Source: Trichoplusia ni
Lineage: Eukaryota; Arthropoda; Insecta; Lepidoptera; Noctuidae
Direction of reading: 5' to 3'
Assembly (NCBI RefSeq): GCF_003590095.1
Contig: NC_039481.1
Span: 9,703,895-9,767,894 of the forward strand
DNA length: 64,000 nt
Position numbers and translations under genes: made by a program
Part shown: positions 10,263 through 21,373 of the stretch, in pieces
Layout of the letters: every line of letters begins with the position of its first letter
Numbering within the stretch: position 1 is the stretch's first letter
The notes under the pieces: generated by a model
What the model was told of the DNA's origin: nothing
The model's input: the letters and a program-made list of their open reading frames with translations, nothing else
Database searches by the model: none

Positions 10263-13200
10263 AAGAACGTTGAAAAATCAATGCGTTCGAAATAAAATTA
10301 CAATATTTATTCTTATCAAGATATAGATAGTCACAATAAATAGTATTTACAATTTAATCTTTTTCTGGAAAATTTGTTCGAAATAAAATGTAACAGTCGT
10401 TACTTTTATGGAAATAAAGACATAGGTACCTTATAAGCAATGCATTAAGCAAAAGATAATTTAGAGTTTTATAGATTGCTGCAACCTTTTTGTAAATACC
10501 TCTAAGGATTTATTGGTTTCTTCATCAGTTTTATTATCAAGGGAAGTTTGAATAAAAACACACGGACACCTATGTAATTTCTAAATGAAAACATAAATTA
10601 TTTATTTAACAATTTAATGTAATACTCAATACATCAATTTCATCTTTTGTACAATTAAAAACTAAGTACCAAACATTTTAATTATGATTTTAATATTTCA
10701 ATGTTACGCTAGAAGCAACAGCACTTTTCTAGTAACATTATTACATTAAGAGACATACAAATTGAAAATAATGAATCATTAACGATCTATAAGACTTGCA
10801 GAGGTATTACAGAGCAATTATTATTCTTTATAAATATTGCTTTAAACTCATAGTACAACGACGTAATAGGGTATTTGAACTATTAACTAAATAACAGATA
10901 GAAAAGGACGGACAAATATTTCTGAAGAAATAAATTAGTATTTTGATTCAAATATGGAGCCACTATATTGCCTGGGTTGAGCTGTTGAGCATAGACAACT
11001 TAATATAAGCAATTAGAAGGGCTTGGATAAATAGCTGGCTAGATAATTTGAACGTACAAGTCCAAAACCCTAAACAGAAAAATAAGGGAACATTTGTTTA
11101 TTCTTTAAGGAGTTTCTGAATAAAAATATAGGGACAATTGAAAAAATCTTACGGGTGCACAACTAGATTCGAATACCCTATTACGTGAAAAATAACCATT
11201 TATTAAAAGGTTTTGTTCGATTACGTAATTAAAAAAATACTGTGCAGTTATTCATACTTTCATTGAACAGTTTTACAATTGTTTCGGAAATTCATTAATC
11301 ACAGTTCACGCTTATAGTGTCATAAAAAAGATCCCCACACACATCAACTTGTCAAGGTTTACAGACCAAGAGCGCGGGAAACATGACATATCTGAAGTAC
11401 TGAACTAGCACGACGAGTAGGTACTATCTACAAGTTCTTGATATACTATCGCCAAGCAACTTGAGTTATAATTCCAAGTTCTCTTAGTACTCAGATAAGA
11501 GAAACGATGAGATTTTACCAACTCAAGTCAAACTTGAGTTAAAAAGTCGCAATAAGAGGCCGGTGACTTAGGAAATGGAATAATATTGTTTTCTTCTTCT
11601 ATGTTTAGGTAGTCTCAAGAACAAACAGTAGACTATTCGAAGATGTGCGGTCTAAATGTTAATACAACAATGTAATACAAAAGTTTTTAATAATAGTCAC
11701 GTTAGGACTTTGCCGACATTAGCTAGTTCAAAGTGGTCATATGTAACGTCTACCACACCTATTTGAATCTTATAGGACAAAATATAAAGTCGATAATCCT
11801 TTGGAAAATAGTTAGAACTTTGCCGCTGTGAAGGTGTACTTCTACGAAATTATTATGACGTCACAAGTTAGCATATTATTTTGGACGTTATACTTCTTGC
11901 AGTTGCAACATTGTTCTACTAAAGATGTGTTCAATTGTTAAGTAGGTACATGAAAATCCTCTCGTATTTGTAACACTTCTAAATATTTCGTATAGCTGGC
12001 CGAATTTGCGAGGACGTTAATCATTAAGGTTTTATTTGTTTCCACGATAGAAACTTAATCGAAGAAGTCGTTCAGATTTTTTATATCTGGCTATTCTTCA
12101 GGCCAGGATACTCCATCTCTCTCTCTTCCTCTAGTACCCACATCTAGCTATACCCTCTTTTATTTCTCGATTGATGTTAACCATTGATTATGTTTCCATG
12201 CAATCACAATACAGCCCAGTGTTCCATTGTAATGTTTAGTGTGTGTAGGTGCTGTGCACAACTTCTCCAAGTTATTAATTTTGAAGTGAACTAGATCGTT
12301 ATTATTATTTTCTAGACGATATTGGAACTTTCTACTATTCAATCTCCCATATTCTTAATGTATTTCAGTGAATTAGATTTTAATTTGTTATTTTACAATC
12401 AACAGAACATTCCAGAATCGAATGAAATATGTATTATTTATTGAACATTTATTCATGTCAAAATTGCACTTACGCCCCAAAGTAAATAAAAAATAAAATC
12501 TTGTTTTATGTCATAAAAAATTCGAGCAATTCCAACAGTAAATAAATGAGCAAATAATTGAAATAGTTTAATTAATAATTATGCCGATTTCAACAGTCCA
12601 GCATCGTCATGTCGCTGGGAAGCTAAAAAAAACTAAAACAGAAAAATCTAAGCTTGTTATAATTAAAAAAGAAATGTAATATCATTAATGTGTATATACA
12701 TATTTACATCTTAAATTTTATACGGCATACTATTCTATAACGTAAGAGAACCATGTTGAGAAATTCGAAGAGACAATTTTAGAATAACGCTTATCATAAA
12801 TATCATTCAATTGTGAAAGTGAACATCATTCCCAGTATCCTTACCCTCTCGGGTATACGAAACGGGTCACCAAAATTTTTTATCACACGGACGAATAGTT
12901 CGGGAGCTATATACAGTTGAGTGAAGATAAATACATGGAAATTTCAATTGGCAAGAATAAACTAATTCACTAAATTGACAACATTTCTTAGTAGACACTT
13001 TTGATTAACAAACAATCCTATTAAAACTATAGACTATTGAAACTAAACAAAATATGTAATCCCAACAAACCTTCCAGACTAGAGCCACGATGCCAAATGA
13101 AATTCCCATCAGCGTCATTCAGCACAAACCTCTTACGTCACGTCACGATTTAGTCAGCTACACAATTCGTAAACTATAAGGATAGCGAGCCACTCGACTG

Positions 13201-13330
13201 TACACAGCTCGAGACCGTAGAGCAGGCCGCGAGAGAGCAGCAACACGGCGTAGGCGAGCGCGGCGCCTCGCGCGGGCGGCGGGTCGCGCGCGGGCGGCGG
13301 GCGGGCCGCCTCGCGCGCGCGCCTGCGAGG
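10263..13330. other. AT-rich spacer between NDUFA2 and DCUN1D1
   Basis: This 3 kb stretch lies upstream of NDUFA2 and downstream of the DCUN1D1 stop. It probably contains the DCUN1D1 3' UTR; several TTTATT (AATAAA on minus) occur, for example near 12430. Near 13250-13330 it is strongly GC-rich and CG-rich, directly 3' of the DCUN1D1 stop. No other gene is recognised. Confidence 0.4.
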
Positions 13331-13525
13331 CTAGCCCGACGCCGGCTCCAGCGCTTTGACCGCGTCGGCGGTGAGGCCCTGCTTCTGGCACCACTCCACG
13401 AAGTCGTCGATGAGCACGGGCCACGCGCCCTCCGCGTCGTAGTTGCTCATGCCGTCGTCGATCTGTGTCGCGAAGTCTAGCAACAGATTCCATGTGTCCT
13501 TTGGTATGGATCTCTTGTGGTGCTC
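13331..13525 (-). CDS. DCUN1D1: DCUN1D1 exon 3 (C-terminal PONY domain)
   Basis: After a TCCAG acceptor the exon encodes EHHKRSIPKDTW through DDFVEWCQKQGLTADAVKAL and EPASG, then TAG. Codon use is much more GC-rich than in exon 2. Confidence 0.95.
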   Translation of the reverse strand, partial: EHHKRSIPKDTWNLLLDFATQIDDGMSNYDAEGAWPVLIDDFVEWCQKQGLTADAVKALEPASG

Positions 13526-14903
13526 CTGGAATTATATAAAATTCATTTGTCAACTTCATTGTTCTTATGAAGGAATACTATAACACAGTATGCTTGCTTT
13601 CTAAGTCAGACCTGATAACAGGCTATAGATAAATTTATGTAAACAAAAAACCAGAACAGTAACATCGCATTATCAATAAGAATCTTATTGCAATTTAAAA
13701 GTACTTTGTTATTTGCTTTTCAGACGGTAACCATACCAAATAAAAAAGGAAATAAATCATGCTATGGAAAAAGATGATTTTGTAACTATTTAGTGAAAAA
13801 TAAATATAATTTCAAGATATCAATAAAACCTGGATTATGGTTACACCATCTTAATACACAATTGAATTCATATTGGAATAAATTGGTTCTCTCTTAAAAT
13901 AATAACAATGATTTTTTTCATACAGATTAAAAGATTTTTCAGCCTAGATGGTCTACATTATGACTCTCAAATAGTATTACATTATATGATATAGCATGCC
14001 AACTTGGCACTTATATTGTATTGGCGAACCATACCAATAAGCTTTACATCATGCAACATTAATAATATGGAAGTTACAATCTTTTCATTTTATTTTTAAA
14101 ATGGTTATGTTAATAGTAAAGTAATAAAAATTTGTATACTCAACGTACCGTGAGAAACTTGCACCAAGCATCTAGGAACTTAAATCTCCCACGGAGCACT
14201 ATATTCCAATAAGCTATCGCCATATCCAATTCCAAGCCTTTTTGACCCGGGTTCTTGGCATAATTAAATGTGAAATGATAAAAGTCTTTGAACTTATTTT
14301 GATCTTTTATCTCTGTTTCCAATGTTGGTAATTTGGCTTTTAATTTCTCTATGCTATCTGCTCCAAGTTCTATGAGACCCATCGTGAATTCGTCTTTCGT
14401 GAACTCGCACTGCACGGCCGCCTTACATTTCCAGGCTATTATAAGAACTAGGATTGACTCAGGACTTAGATTGAGATCTTCTAGAAACTTCATAACACCA
14501 TCCACGGTGATTTTGTCATTTTCTTGCTGGTCTTTGTACTTTGTAAACAGTTGGTCGAGTCTTTTCCTATCCACTGACGCCTTCACAGGGTCCTTGTAAT
14601 AAGCCTCAGGGTTCTGGAAGTAATTGTCACTCGCGAGGTCCAGTTTCCAGTCGTTTTGAGAAAGACAATATATCGCTGTGCTCTCGCTCGTCTGCGTAAA
14701 CGCGACGAACTTTTTAACTTTGTCTCTCTGTGACGATTTTAATTTATTCTGTAAGAGAATCGTACGAACGTCATATTTATAACCTTATTAGTGCTTACCT
14801 GTCATTATTTTACGTATGTTAAAACAATTTGGTCATTTGATACAATGTTGTGTTTGTTACTTTGGTAATATTTGATGCATAATTCAACACGATTACTCAC
14901 CAT
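13331..14903 (-). CDS. DCUN1D1: DCN1-like protein 1 (DCUN1D1/SCCRO), whole gene of three coding exons
   Basis: Coding exons are 14901-14903 (the ATG alone), 14149-14748 and 13331-13525, giving 265 residues. The protein is a co-E3 that binds UBC12~NEDD8 and cullins and promotes cullin neddylation. The N-terminus MNKLKSSQRDKVKKFVAFTQ and SQNDWKLDLASDNYFQNPE is the UBA-like domain (about residues 8-45). From about residue 60 comes the PONY/DCUN1 domain, with VLIIAWKCKAAVQCEFTKDE, SIEKLKAKLP, YAKNPGQKGLELDMAIAYWN, FLTEHHKRSIPKDTWNLLLD and DAEGAWPVLIDDFVEW. These match vertebrate DCUN1D1 almost residue for residue; human is 259 aa. Only the last 15 residues differ. The gene is divergent from EARS2. 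Confidence 0.96.
13526..14148 (-). other. DCUN1D1 intron 2
   Basis: AT-rich intron bounded by ACG|GTACGT and TCCAG. No recognised content. Confidence 0.6.
14149..14748 (-). CDS. DCUN1D1: DCUN1D1 exon 2 (UBA-like domain and most of the PONY domain)
   Basis: A 600-nt exon in phase 0 at both ends. It starts NKLKSSQRDKVKKF after CTCTTACAG and ends DAWCKFLT at ACG|GTACGT. Confidence 0.96.
14901..14903 (-). CDS. DCUN1D1: DCUN1D1 exon 1 coding part: the initiator ATG only
   Basis: CACGAAAATG|GTGAGTAATC places the start codon directly at a consensus donor. Joining to exon 2 gives MNKLKSSQ, the exact N-terminus expected for the family. Confidence 0.85.
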
Positions 14904-15616
14904 TTTCGTGATTTTTTTATTGTTTCTAATGACTTTCACTGTTATTTCGACATCGGAACCAAAGTGAAATAACAATCATAGACAACTTTCTAATGTTGTC
15001 GTGATAAAATCATAATTTCCCACAATATGATAATTATTGAAATAAGTTTATTATTTTGAAGTATGATTTTTTATTTTTCAAATAAAATAAAGTTAATCAG
15101 CAATCGTTACCTTTTCAGGAAATATCCTCAGGTATTCCATTCTTGAAAGTAATAGGACAACAAAACAAAACGAAAAATGTATTTATAAGTTCGTATTTAC
15201 AAGTTACAGTTGTCCTGACTTTATGGTAATTAATTTGATTATGTAAAATTAATTAGGTACTTTCACGAAAAGTGAATCATAGACAAACATACCTAATTGA
15301 TTATTTTGTTTAAACATTATTAAAATATTAATTTCTAAATAACAGCTTCCTTGTCTCCGATCATTCTTAATTTTTAAGGTATTTAAAATTATCACCTGTT
15401 GGAATAGATTTTATAAAATTATTGTTTTAATCAATCGTCTGATAAGTGATGAAAATGTTACAGAACGTAAATTTAGTTGTCAGTGGACAGTGATAGCGAA
15501 CAGCTGATCGATTGATTGAAAACATAACCTAACATTTGATATGATAAGCAAAACATAAATAAGATTCAAGGGATCTGAATAGAATCCAATATGTTATGTG
15601 ATTAAAATAATCAAAA
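14904..15616. promoter_or_regulatory. Divergent 5' region between DCUN1D1 and EARS2
   Basis: About 710 bases between the two start codons contain both 5' UTRs and presumably both promoters. Near 15477-15492 a TGTCAGTGGACAGTGATAG stretch recalls the TGACA cluster of NDUFA2. No TATA box is evident. Confidence 0.4.
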
Positions 15617-15957
15617 ATGAGGTCACTTTTAATAAAAAGCGTGTGTTTCAGTACGAAGAGCTACCTACATAGGTGTATCAATACGCAACATCCTAGAGTG
15701 CGGTTTGCTCCAAGTCCTACAGGATATCTCCACTTAGGAGGGCTACGAACAGCTCTATATAATTATTTATTCGCCAAATCTAAAGGAGGTTCATTTATAT
15801 TGCGCATAGAGGACACAGATCAATCTAGAAAAGTTGATGGTTCCGTCGAAGCTTTGGTCAAGGACTTAGAATGGGCGGGAATACAGTGTGATGAAGGACC
15901 GACAGCGAAAGGAAATTATGGTCCTTATGTACAGAGTGAGCGGTTAAATATATATCA
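15617..15957 (+). CDS. EARS2: EARS2 exon 1 (presequence and HIGH-type motif)
   Basis: The exon encodes the targeting region, PSPTGYLHLGG and RIEDTDQSRKVDG, and ends in phase 2 at CA|GTAAGT. Confidence 0.95.
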
Positions 15958-18350
15958 GTAAGTTTCTAATCAACTCACTTAACTAACCTATGAAAACTTA
16001 ATTGACTGTTTCTGCTGTCTATTTTGCTACTTGTAATATTTGAGTGTGTGATCTGATATCTGACCACTATTGAAAAGAAATACCTACTTATAATTTAGAA
16101 TAAAAAAAATAAACACTGATAATTTATTTTTTCAGAGAACACATACAGAAGCTACTAGACAATGGATCGGCCTACAAATGTTTTTGCACAGAGAGGCGAC
16201 TGAACATATTAAGGAGAGATGCTGTAAGGTCCCAGAGGACACCTAAGTATGATAACCGGTGTCGGAGTCTTACACAAGAAGAGATCAATAAGAAGATGGA
16301 TGCTGGGGTCCCTTCTTGTATTAGGTTTAAGGTATTTCTTGTACTATTTTTTATTTTAATGTTTCCTAATGTTCGGTATTATACTCCATAGCTTTGATAA
16401 ACCATAGATGCAATAGCAATTCACGGCTGACACTTAGACATTAAATTTTCTCAACTATAATATGTCAATTAATCCAACTCTTCCTGTTGTTTTCATCATC
16501 AAATTCAATCATTAAATGGCTTTGAGTTGAGAGGGGAAGGGTTTGATGGAATTTACTTACTAACATGGGTAGGTTACCCATGTTTCGGACCATCCTGCTG
16601 CCCCGGCAGCCATCAGTCCTCATGGGCCACACTAAGCATGCTGACATCTCTTCGAGGCGTGCGTTAAACACAAACGCACCGTCCGACGCATAGAAACATA
16701 ACTACTTACTTTTTTCCTCCAGCTTACTTCAGACTGTCAGTACTTCGAGGACATGATCTTCGGAGGGATAGCATACGACGTGTCCCTGAACGAGGGCGAC
16801 CCAGTCCTCATGAAGAGTGATGGATACCCGACATACCACTTTGCTAATGTGGTGGACGACCATCTGATGGACATCACACATGTTTTGCGGGGGGTTGAGT
16901 GGCAGATCTCTACTACTAAGCATTTGCTTATTTATAGGTATGTTAGGTTATGGCAGTCTGTCAATATGATTAATCGCGATAGTTTGTTGTTCCCGTGGAT
17001 GGGGGCTCAAGGGAATGTTGAAGTATACAGTGATTATAGCCGCATTGCCCACGGCGATTTCCCGGAGTAAAAGAAAATGGCCGTCAGTATGATAAGAATT
17101 AGCATAAGTTAGTCAGATAAAATGTTAAGAGAAAGCAAACTGGTTGTCCAGCCAGGCAACCTTTAAAATTCCCATCCAACTTTCCCATTTGAAGTTCTCA
17201 TCCTAATTCTTTTATTTCAGAGCCTTTGGATGGTCGCCGCCGCAGTTTGGGCACATGCCTCTGATCGTGAATGCTGATGGTACGAAACTCAGCAAGAGAC
17301 AGAGTGACGTCAAAGTGGAAGATTACAAGAGAAATGGTATAATTCATATTATTGTGATACTTTTATTTTAAATTAACATTTAATTTGAAATAGTCCGTCC
17401 AATTCGAAGGCATTGGCTGAAACGCTTTTAATTGAAAAGCGACTTTATTTCAAAGGAATAAGGTTGGAATTAGCTTCATTCCCTTCAGAAACCAAATGCC
17501 GATTTCTATTTTATTCATAACCACAACAATATTCCTAAATTAGTGCCTTATACTTTACAGGGATATATCCCCTGGCGTTAGTGAACTACATAACTTTGTC
17601 TGGCGGTGGATTTGACCACGTGCCTGGGGCTGGCGTCAGACTCAAGTCCATGGAAGATTTGGCTGAAGAGGTACTTGTTTAAACCTGTTAATTTTTACTT
17701 ATCTACATGGTAGATTTTTTCTATGCCTTTCGTATTGAGTATTTTAGAAGTTTAAAAGAAAGTCTTGAACATTTAGGTATTTTTACGCAAAAATTCATAT
17801 TTTCTAATTCCAGTTTCAGATCGACAAAATCTCCTCACACCCAAGCCGCCTAAACCCGGACCTTCTCGAAGAATGCAACAGACTAGAAATCAAACGACAG
17901 CTAAAAGACGATCAGCTGTCAAAAACCTTAGTAACAACTTTACAGGAGTTAATAACCAAAACGTATCCTCAACACAACTTGAATTTAACTGAGGAACACG
18001 TAACAACCATTTTAAATTGGTCTGCCACCCGAATATCAAGGATAGAAGAGTTAGCGTCTAAGAAGTTTGGTTTCCTCTGGATATTACCAACAAATAAAGC
18101 AGAGGTTGATCGTCAATTATTAGAGAAATTGCTTAAAAACTTGGAAGGTCTCGAGAAGTTCGACCAAGGGACTTTAAAGGAGAATTTAAGGACGTTTTCT
18201 ACGAACAATAATGTAAAGTTTCCGGCGTTAATGAAGATGTTGAGGTCTGTGATCAGCGGCTTGGATGAAGGACCGGGAGTGGCTGAGATGATGGACCTAC
18301 TTGGTAAGAATCAGACTCTAGCAAGAATAAAGGCAGCAGTACGGTATTGA
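15617..18350 (+). CDS. EARS2: Mitochondrial glutamyl-tRNA synthetase, whole gene of six exons
   Basis: Coding exons are 15617-15957, 16136-16331, 16723-16937, 17221-17336, 17561-17670 and 17814-18350, totalling 1515 nt and 504 residues (human EARS2 523). The enzyme charges mitochondrial tRNA-Glu. A basic N-terminus of about 25 residues looks like a mitochondrial presequence. The class I HIGH-type motif is in RFAPSPTGYLHLGGLRTALY and ILRIEDTDQSR; the KMSKS equivalent is KLSKRQSDV in exon 4. Other landmarks are SDGYPTYHFANVVDDHLMDI, ITHVLRGVEWQISTTKH and AFGWSPPQFGHMPL. The last exon is the alpha-helical anticodon-binding domain. All five junctions are GT-AG with consistent phase. The ATG is the first in frame and is preceded by AAAA. 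Confidence 0.96.
16136..16331 (+). CDS. EARS2: EARS2 exon 2
   Basis: The exon starts after TTTTTTCAG and encodes EHIQKLLDNGSAYKCFCTER, RTPKYDNRCRSLTQEEI and GVPSCIRFK. It ends in phase 0 at AAG|GTATTT. Confidence 0.95.
16332..16722 (+). other. EARS2 intron 2, partly repeat-like
   Basis: Bases 16485-16690 are richer in GC than the flanks. They contain TACTAACATGGGTAGGTTACCCATGTTTCG, in which ACATGGGTA and TACCCATGT form a small palindrome. It resembles a decayed transposable-element piece, but I could not assign a family. Confidence 0.3.
16723..16937 (+). CDS. EARS2: EARS2 exon 3
   Basis: The exon starts after CCTCCAG and encodes LTSDCQYFEDMIFGG, SDGYPTYHFANVVDD and GVEWQISTTKHLLIY. It ends in phase 2 at ATAG|GTATGT. 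Confidence 0.95.
17221..17336 (+). CDS. EARS2: EARS2 exon 4 (KMSKS-type motif)
   Basis: The exon encodes AFGWSPPQFGHMPLIVNADG and KLSKRQSDVKVEDYKRN and ends in phase 1 at AATG|GTATAA. Confidence 0.95.
17561..17670 (+). CDS. EARS2: EARS2 exon 5
   Basis: The exon encodes IYPLALVNYITLSGGGFDHV and the region to MEDLAEE, and ends in phase 0 at GAG|GTACTT. Confidence 0.93.
17814..18350 (+). CDS. EARS2: EARS2 exon 6 (anticodon-binding domain and stop)
   Basis: The exon encodes FQIDKISSHPSRLNPDLLEE through PGVAEMMDLLGKNQ and ends in TGA. The C-terminal helices fit the family. Confidence 0.94.
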   Translation, partial: FQIDKISSHPSRLNPDLLEECNRLEIKRQLKDDQLSKTLVTTLQELITKTYPQHNLNLTEEHVTTILNWSATRISRIEELASKKFGFLWILPTNKAEVDRQLLEKLLKNLEGLEKFDQGTLKENLRTFSTNNNVKFPALMKMLRSVISGLDEGPGVAEMMDLLGKNQTLARIKAAVRY

Positions 18351-18591
18351 GCTGTTTTATTCTGATCCCTTATTTTAGTCTCATGTAAAGTTAAAGGTTT
18401 TAAGATAGTGGAGACTAATCTGTGTTGCTACTGATTTGATTTTGTAAATTCGCTATTTTGTGCCTATATTTTGTCCGAAAAAAAACGCCCAACAATGGGC
18501 CTTTGCAAGCTAGTACTGTTCATAAATTCTATGACTATTATTATTTAAAGTTGGCATGAAAATTACAATAGTGTCAAGAATAGCTAAATTA

Positions 18592-18606
18592 AATAAATAA
18601 ATAAAA
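18592..18606 (+). terminator. Poly(A) signals of EARS2
   Basis: Two overlapping AATAAA motifs lie about 240 bases after the stop, a normal 3' UTR length for such a gene. Confidence 0.55.
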
Positions 18607-18670
18607 ATATTACGAAGGGAAGCCACGCCGAGCGTTCAACGAATGCCAAGTCGATTTTCTTGTCTAACAT

Positions 18671-18940
18671 GCTACGAAAAACCGATTTGCTACGAACGTC
18701 TTATTTGCTACGAATAACAGGCCTACGTTGATTGGCTTCGTATTTTAAACTTGTTACGGAAGTCCTATCATCGTCGATTTTTGACCAGTGTCTGAAATTT
18801 TTAAATAGATACGATTTGCCAATCTGCTGCTAACGAAAGTTATGCTACGAATATCATCTCGACCTTGATTTGCTACGAATCCCCAATTTAGTATGACTGT
18901 CAAGTCGAAATGTTGCGAATTTCCAATCTGCTACGGATGT
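18671..18940. repeat. Cluster of GCTACGAA repeats downstream of EARS2
   Basis: Five exact GCTACGAA copies occur at 18671, 18689, 18707, 18844 and 18872, the first three exactly 18 bases apart. Degenerate forms lie near 18751, 18826, 18912 and 18928. Most are preceded by TT or TTT. It looks like a decayed short tandem array; no family is known to me. Confidence 0.6.
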
Positions 18941-20242
18941 CTAGTCATAGTTAGAGGGTTATAAATAAAACCAACACATTATGAGTAACAGTATAATTTA
19001 TTTTGAATTCCCGAGTATAAATATTGAGAGAAAATATTGTGGTCAATTCAGAGTTACAATAAGTTCACAAAGTGGCCACTGGCCCACATTAGTCTTTACT
19101 AAACACTTCTTTACAATAACAATATAATTAAAACAAAACAAGGTTTTATCCTAGGGCTTCACATCATTCATAAAACCCTGAAAAAAAAAGTAAAAAAATC
19201 AACCAATTTTTTTTTTTACTTTTCTTGTCAAAATGAAACCAAACGGTCAATTACAGATATTTGGCCAAAAGTGTTACTTAATCTTGTAACAGGGCAATTA
19301 GTTACAGATTAAGTATATCAAATGAGGTATAATTTGAAGCCAGGAAAATAATTGAATGAAGATGGCAAACATTTTATTACAATAAGAAAAACTATACGTC
19401 TTACAACTAAGACAAAATCGGATGTGTAACATGCCATAAAAATAAAAATCCCACACTTTATAAACTAAATAAACTTAAAATAGTTTGAGCATCATTCTAC
19501 AAATAATGATATTATAGGTGGTATAAAAGCAAAAATCACACCAAACACATAAGTTATATGTTAACTAAATTTACTAGATGTCAAATTAATTCCTTTGTTT
19601 AAAAAATAAAATGACATAAGCACTTTAAACAACCACGTTCCTTCTTCGTAAGTTCCTACGTGCTTCGGACAACCGCGTAGTTCGGCAACACTATGGCGAA
19701 CTGTGTGAGGCCTATTTATAGCCAAAACTGTTGCCATTGTAATAATTGTAAACGCAAGTCAAATAGCGGGGACTTGTATCCAAAACAGCATTCGGCTTTA
19801 AAAGGGCAGACTTGTTATTACCAAATATAAAATATGCAAAAATATCCTACGCCTTACTATAGAACAATATCTATAAAGGAATTATAGGGCGAGGAAATTA
19901 ATTTAGAATTGCAAATGAAATTAATTTGCCATCTATAGAACATCTTTTAGCTATATTTGACAACCAAAAAAACACAGTCTAAGAAATCTTAACTCATATT
20001 TAGACAAAACATTTCTTTGCTGATCGATTCCACTCTCGTATACAGTCCATATTATGCAATTAATATCTAAATGAGTATTTTAATTAAAACACATTTATTA
20101 ACGAACATCATAAATTCACTTAGCATAGAAAAAAGATCGTAGATTTTTCTTCTCAAGAAAACAAAAGTAAACATTTTAAACACCAAAAAGTTTTCATACT
20201 TATAATAATAATGTAGCATAAACAAATACAAGCTAATAGAGC
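18941..20242. other. AT-rich stretch left of the long-inverted-repeat element
   Basis: No gene is recognised. An AATAAA on the minus strand near 18998 could end a minus-strand transcript. Bases 19635-19715 are clearly more GC-rich than their surroundings and contain a short minus-strand frame, but lack enough length or motif to call an exon. Confidence 0.3.
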
Positions 20243-20825
20243 AAGAGCCCGTGAACCCCAGACCTTCGTTATTTTATAAAAGTTGAAAGATTGTCAGCGC
20301 ATACTCCCAACCCAGGTAAGAACGATGGACCATTATGAAGTTTGGGTTATAGTGGCTTAGGCAGGTAAACGGTACTAAAGGTGTGTAAAATACCGATCTA
20401 AATTCGTCAAATAATAAAGTGCGATTTTTTGATATTATCTTCAGAATATTATTAAAAATCACGTTATTCATTGCCAGACACTTAACATCGTGGCAACCCC
20501 TTGCCAGACACCCTTAATGTTCATGAAATTATAGTTTAACTTACGTTATAGTATAAAAGCTGATTTTTATATATAATACTTGGGTAATAAGTAGATGATG
20601 TTTCCTCATTAGCCAGACATTTTTTATAGTTCCAACCCCTTGCCAGACAAGCATGTAGGGTAGCTGTAGGAGCGAGCGCGAGGCAGTATGTATATGAGTG
20701 AGTGCGAGTGAGATGGCGAGTTAAGTCTACCGCGATCCCTCACTGCGCAGTTGTTATTTCTACTGCGCATGTATTGTTTAGTACTCAGTACATGTTTACA
20801 TCAGCTAAAATAATATAATATAGCA
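20243..20825 (+). repeat. Left inverted arm of the element
   Basis: Mirror image of about 21765-22302. GCCAGACA occurs near 20473, 20502, 20612 and 20642. The 65-codon open frame on its minus strand (20274-20471) is identical to the one in the right arm and is probably not a gene. Confidence 0.85.
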
Positions 20826-21090
20826 TGATACGTAGATTATATGTTTACAATTTGTTTATGTGACTTTTTAAATTAAAGTGATTTTGTATTATAAAAACAA
20901 ATCATAGGTGATACATTAATTTGTGTTATTTGCAAAAAAAAGTAGTGATAAATAATATTTTATAGTATGATACGTAGATTATAAGTTTACAATTTGTTTA
21001 TGTGACTTTTTAAATAAAAGTGATTTTGTATTAAAAATAAGTCATGGGTGATACATTAATTTGTGTTATTTGCAACAAAAGTAGTCTCAA
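20821..21090 (+). repeat. Tandem duplication with a period of about 142 bases
   Basis: TAGCATGATACGTAGATTAT at 20821 returns as TAGTATGATACGTAGATTAT at 20963. The following text, through GATACATTAATTTGTGTTAT, repeats with a few changes. The second copy supplies the start codon of the ORF at 21044; the first has ATAGG where the second has ATGGG. Confidence 0.75.
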
Positions 21091-21373
21091 AATAACATTA
21101 TTTTCTGACGAGACATTGAAAAAATGTGAATTAATTTTAAAATTGCGAAAAAAACATAACCTTAAGTACAATGACATCATTTTTCCACGTGAATACACAG
21201 AGGGTGGCTATCACAGGGAATGTTACAAATCATTCACAGGGCTAATGAAAAAATATTTTACCTCAGAACCAAAAAATTCTCAAAAGATTGTTGAAAGAGA
21301 GCAAGAAAAAGAAACATTTAAAGACGTTAATACATCAACGTTAATACTTGTAGCATCATTAACCTATTTTTAA
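21044..21373 (+). CDS. Small Cys/His zinc-finger-like protein or fragment inside the element
   Basis: A 109-codon frame begins MGDTLICVICNKSS and includes CELILKLRKKHNLKYNDIIF and GGYHRECYKSFTGLMKKYF. The spacing C-x2-C followed by H-x3-C suggests a zinc-binding module. I recall a similar N-terminal module in large uncharacterised proteins of invertebrates, often with transposon-like distribution. Here it stops after about 100 residues, so this is probably a captured N-terminal fragment. Its start codon lies in a tandem duplication in which the upstream copy lacks the ATG. Whether it is expressed is unknown. No transposase catalytic motif is present. Confidence 0.5.
   Translation: MGDTLICVICNKSSLKITLFSDETLKKCELILKLRKKHNLKYNDIIFPREYTEGGYHRECYKSFTGLMKKYFTSEPKNSQKIVEREQEKETFKDVNTSTLILVASLTYF

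Noticed and set aside
13158..13559. 133-codon minus-strand Arg-rich frame over DCUN1D1 exon 3
   Set aside because: Out-of-frame shadow of the GC-rich exon; the frame continuing from exon 2 gives the expected DCUN1D1 C-terminus.
20274..20471. 65-codon frame on the minus strand, identical to the one at 22074-22271 on the plus strand
   Set aside because: The identity comes from the inverted arms, not from two genes. The peptide has no recognisable domain, so it is treated as non-coding arm sequence.
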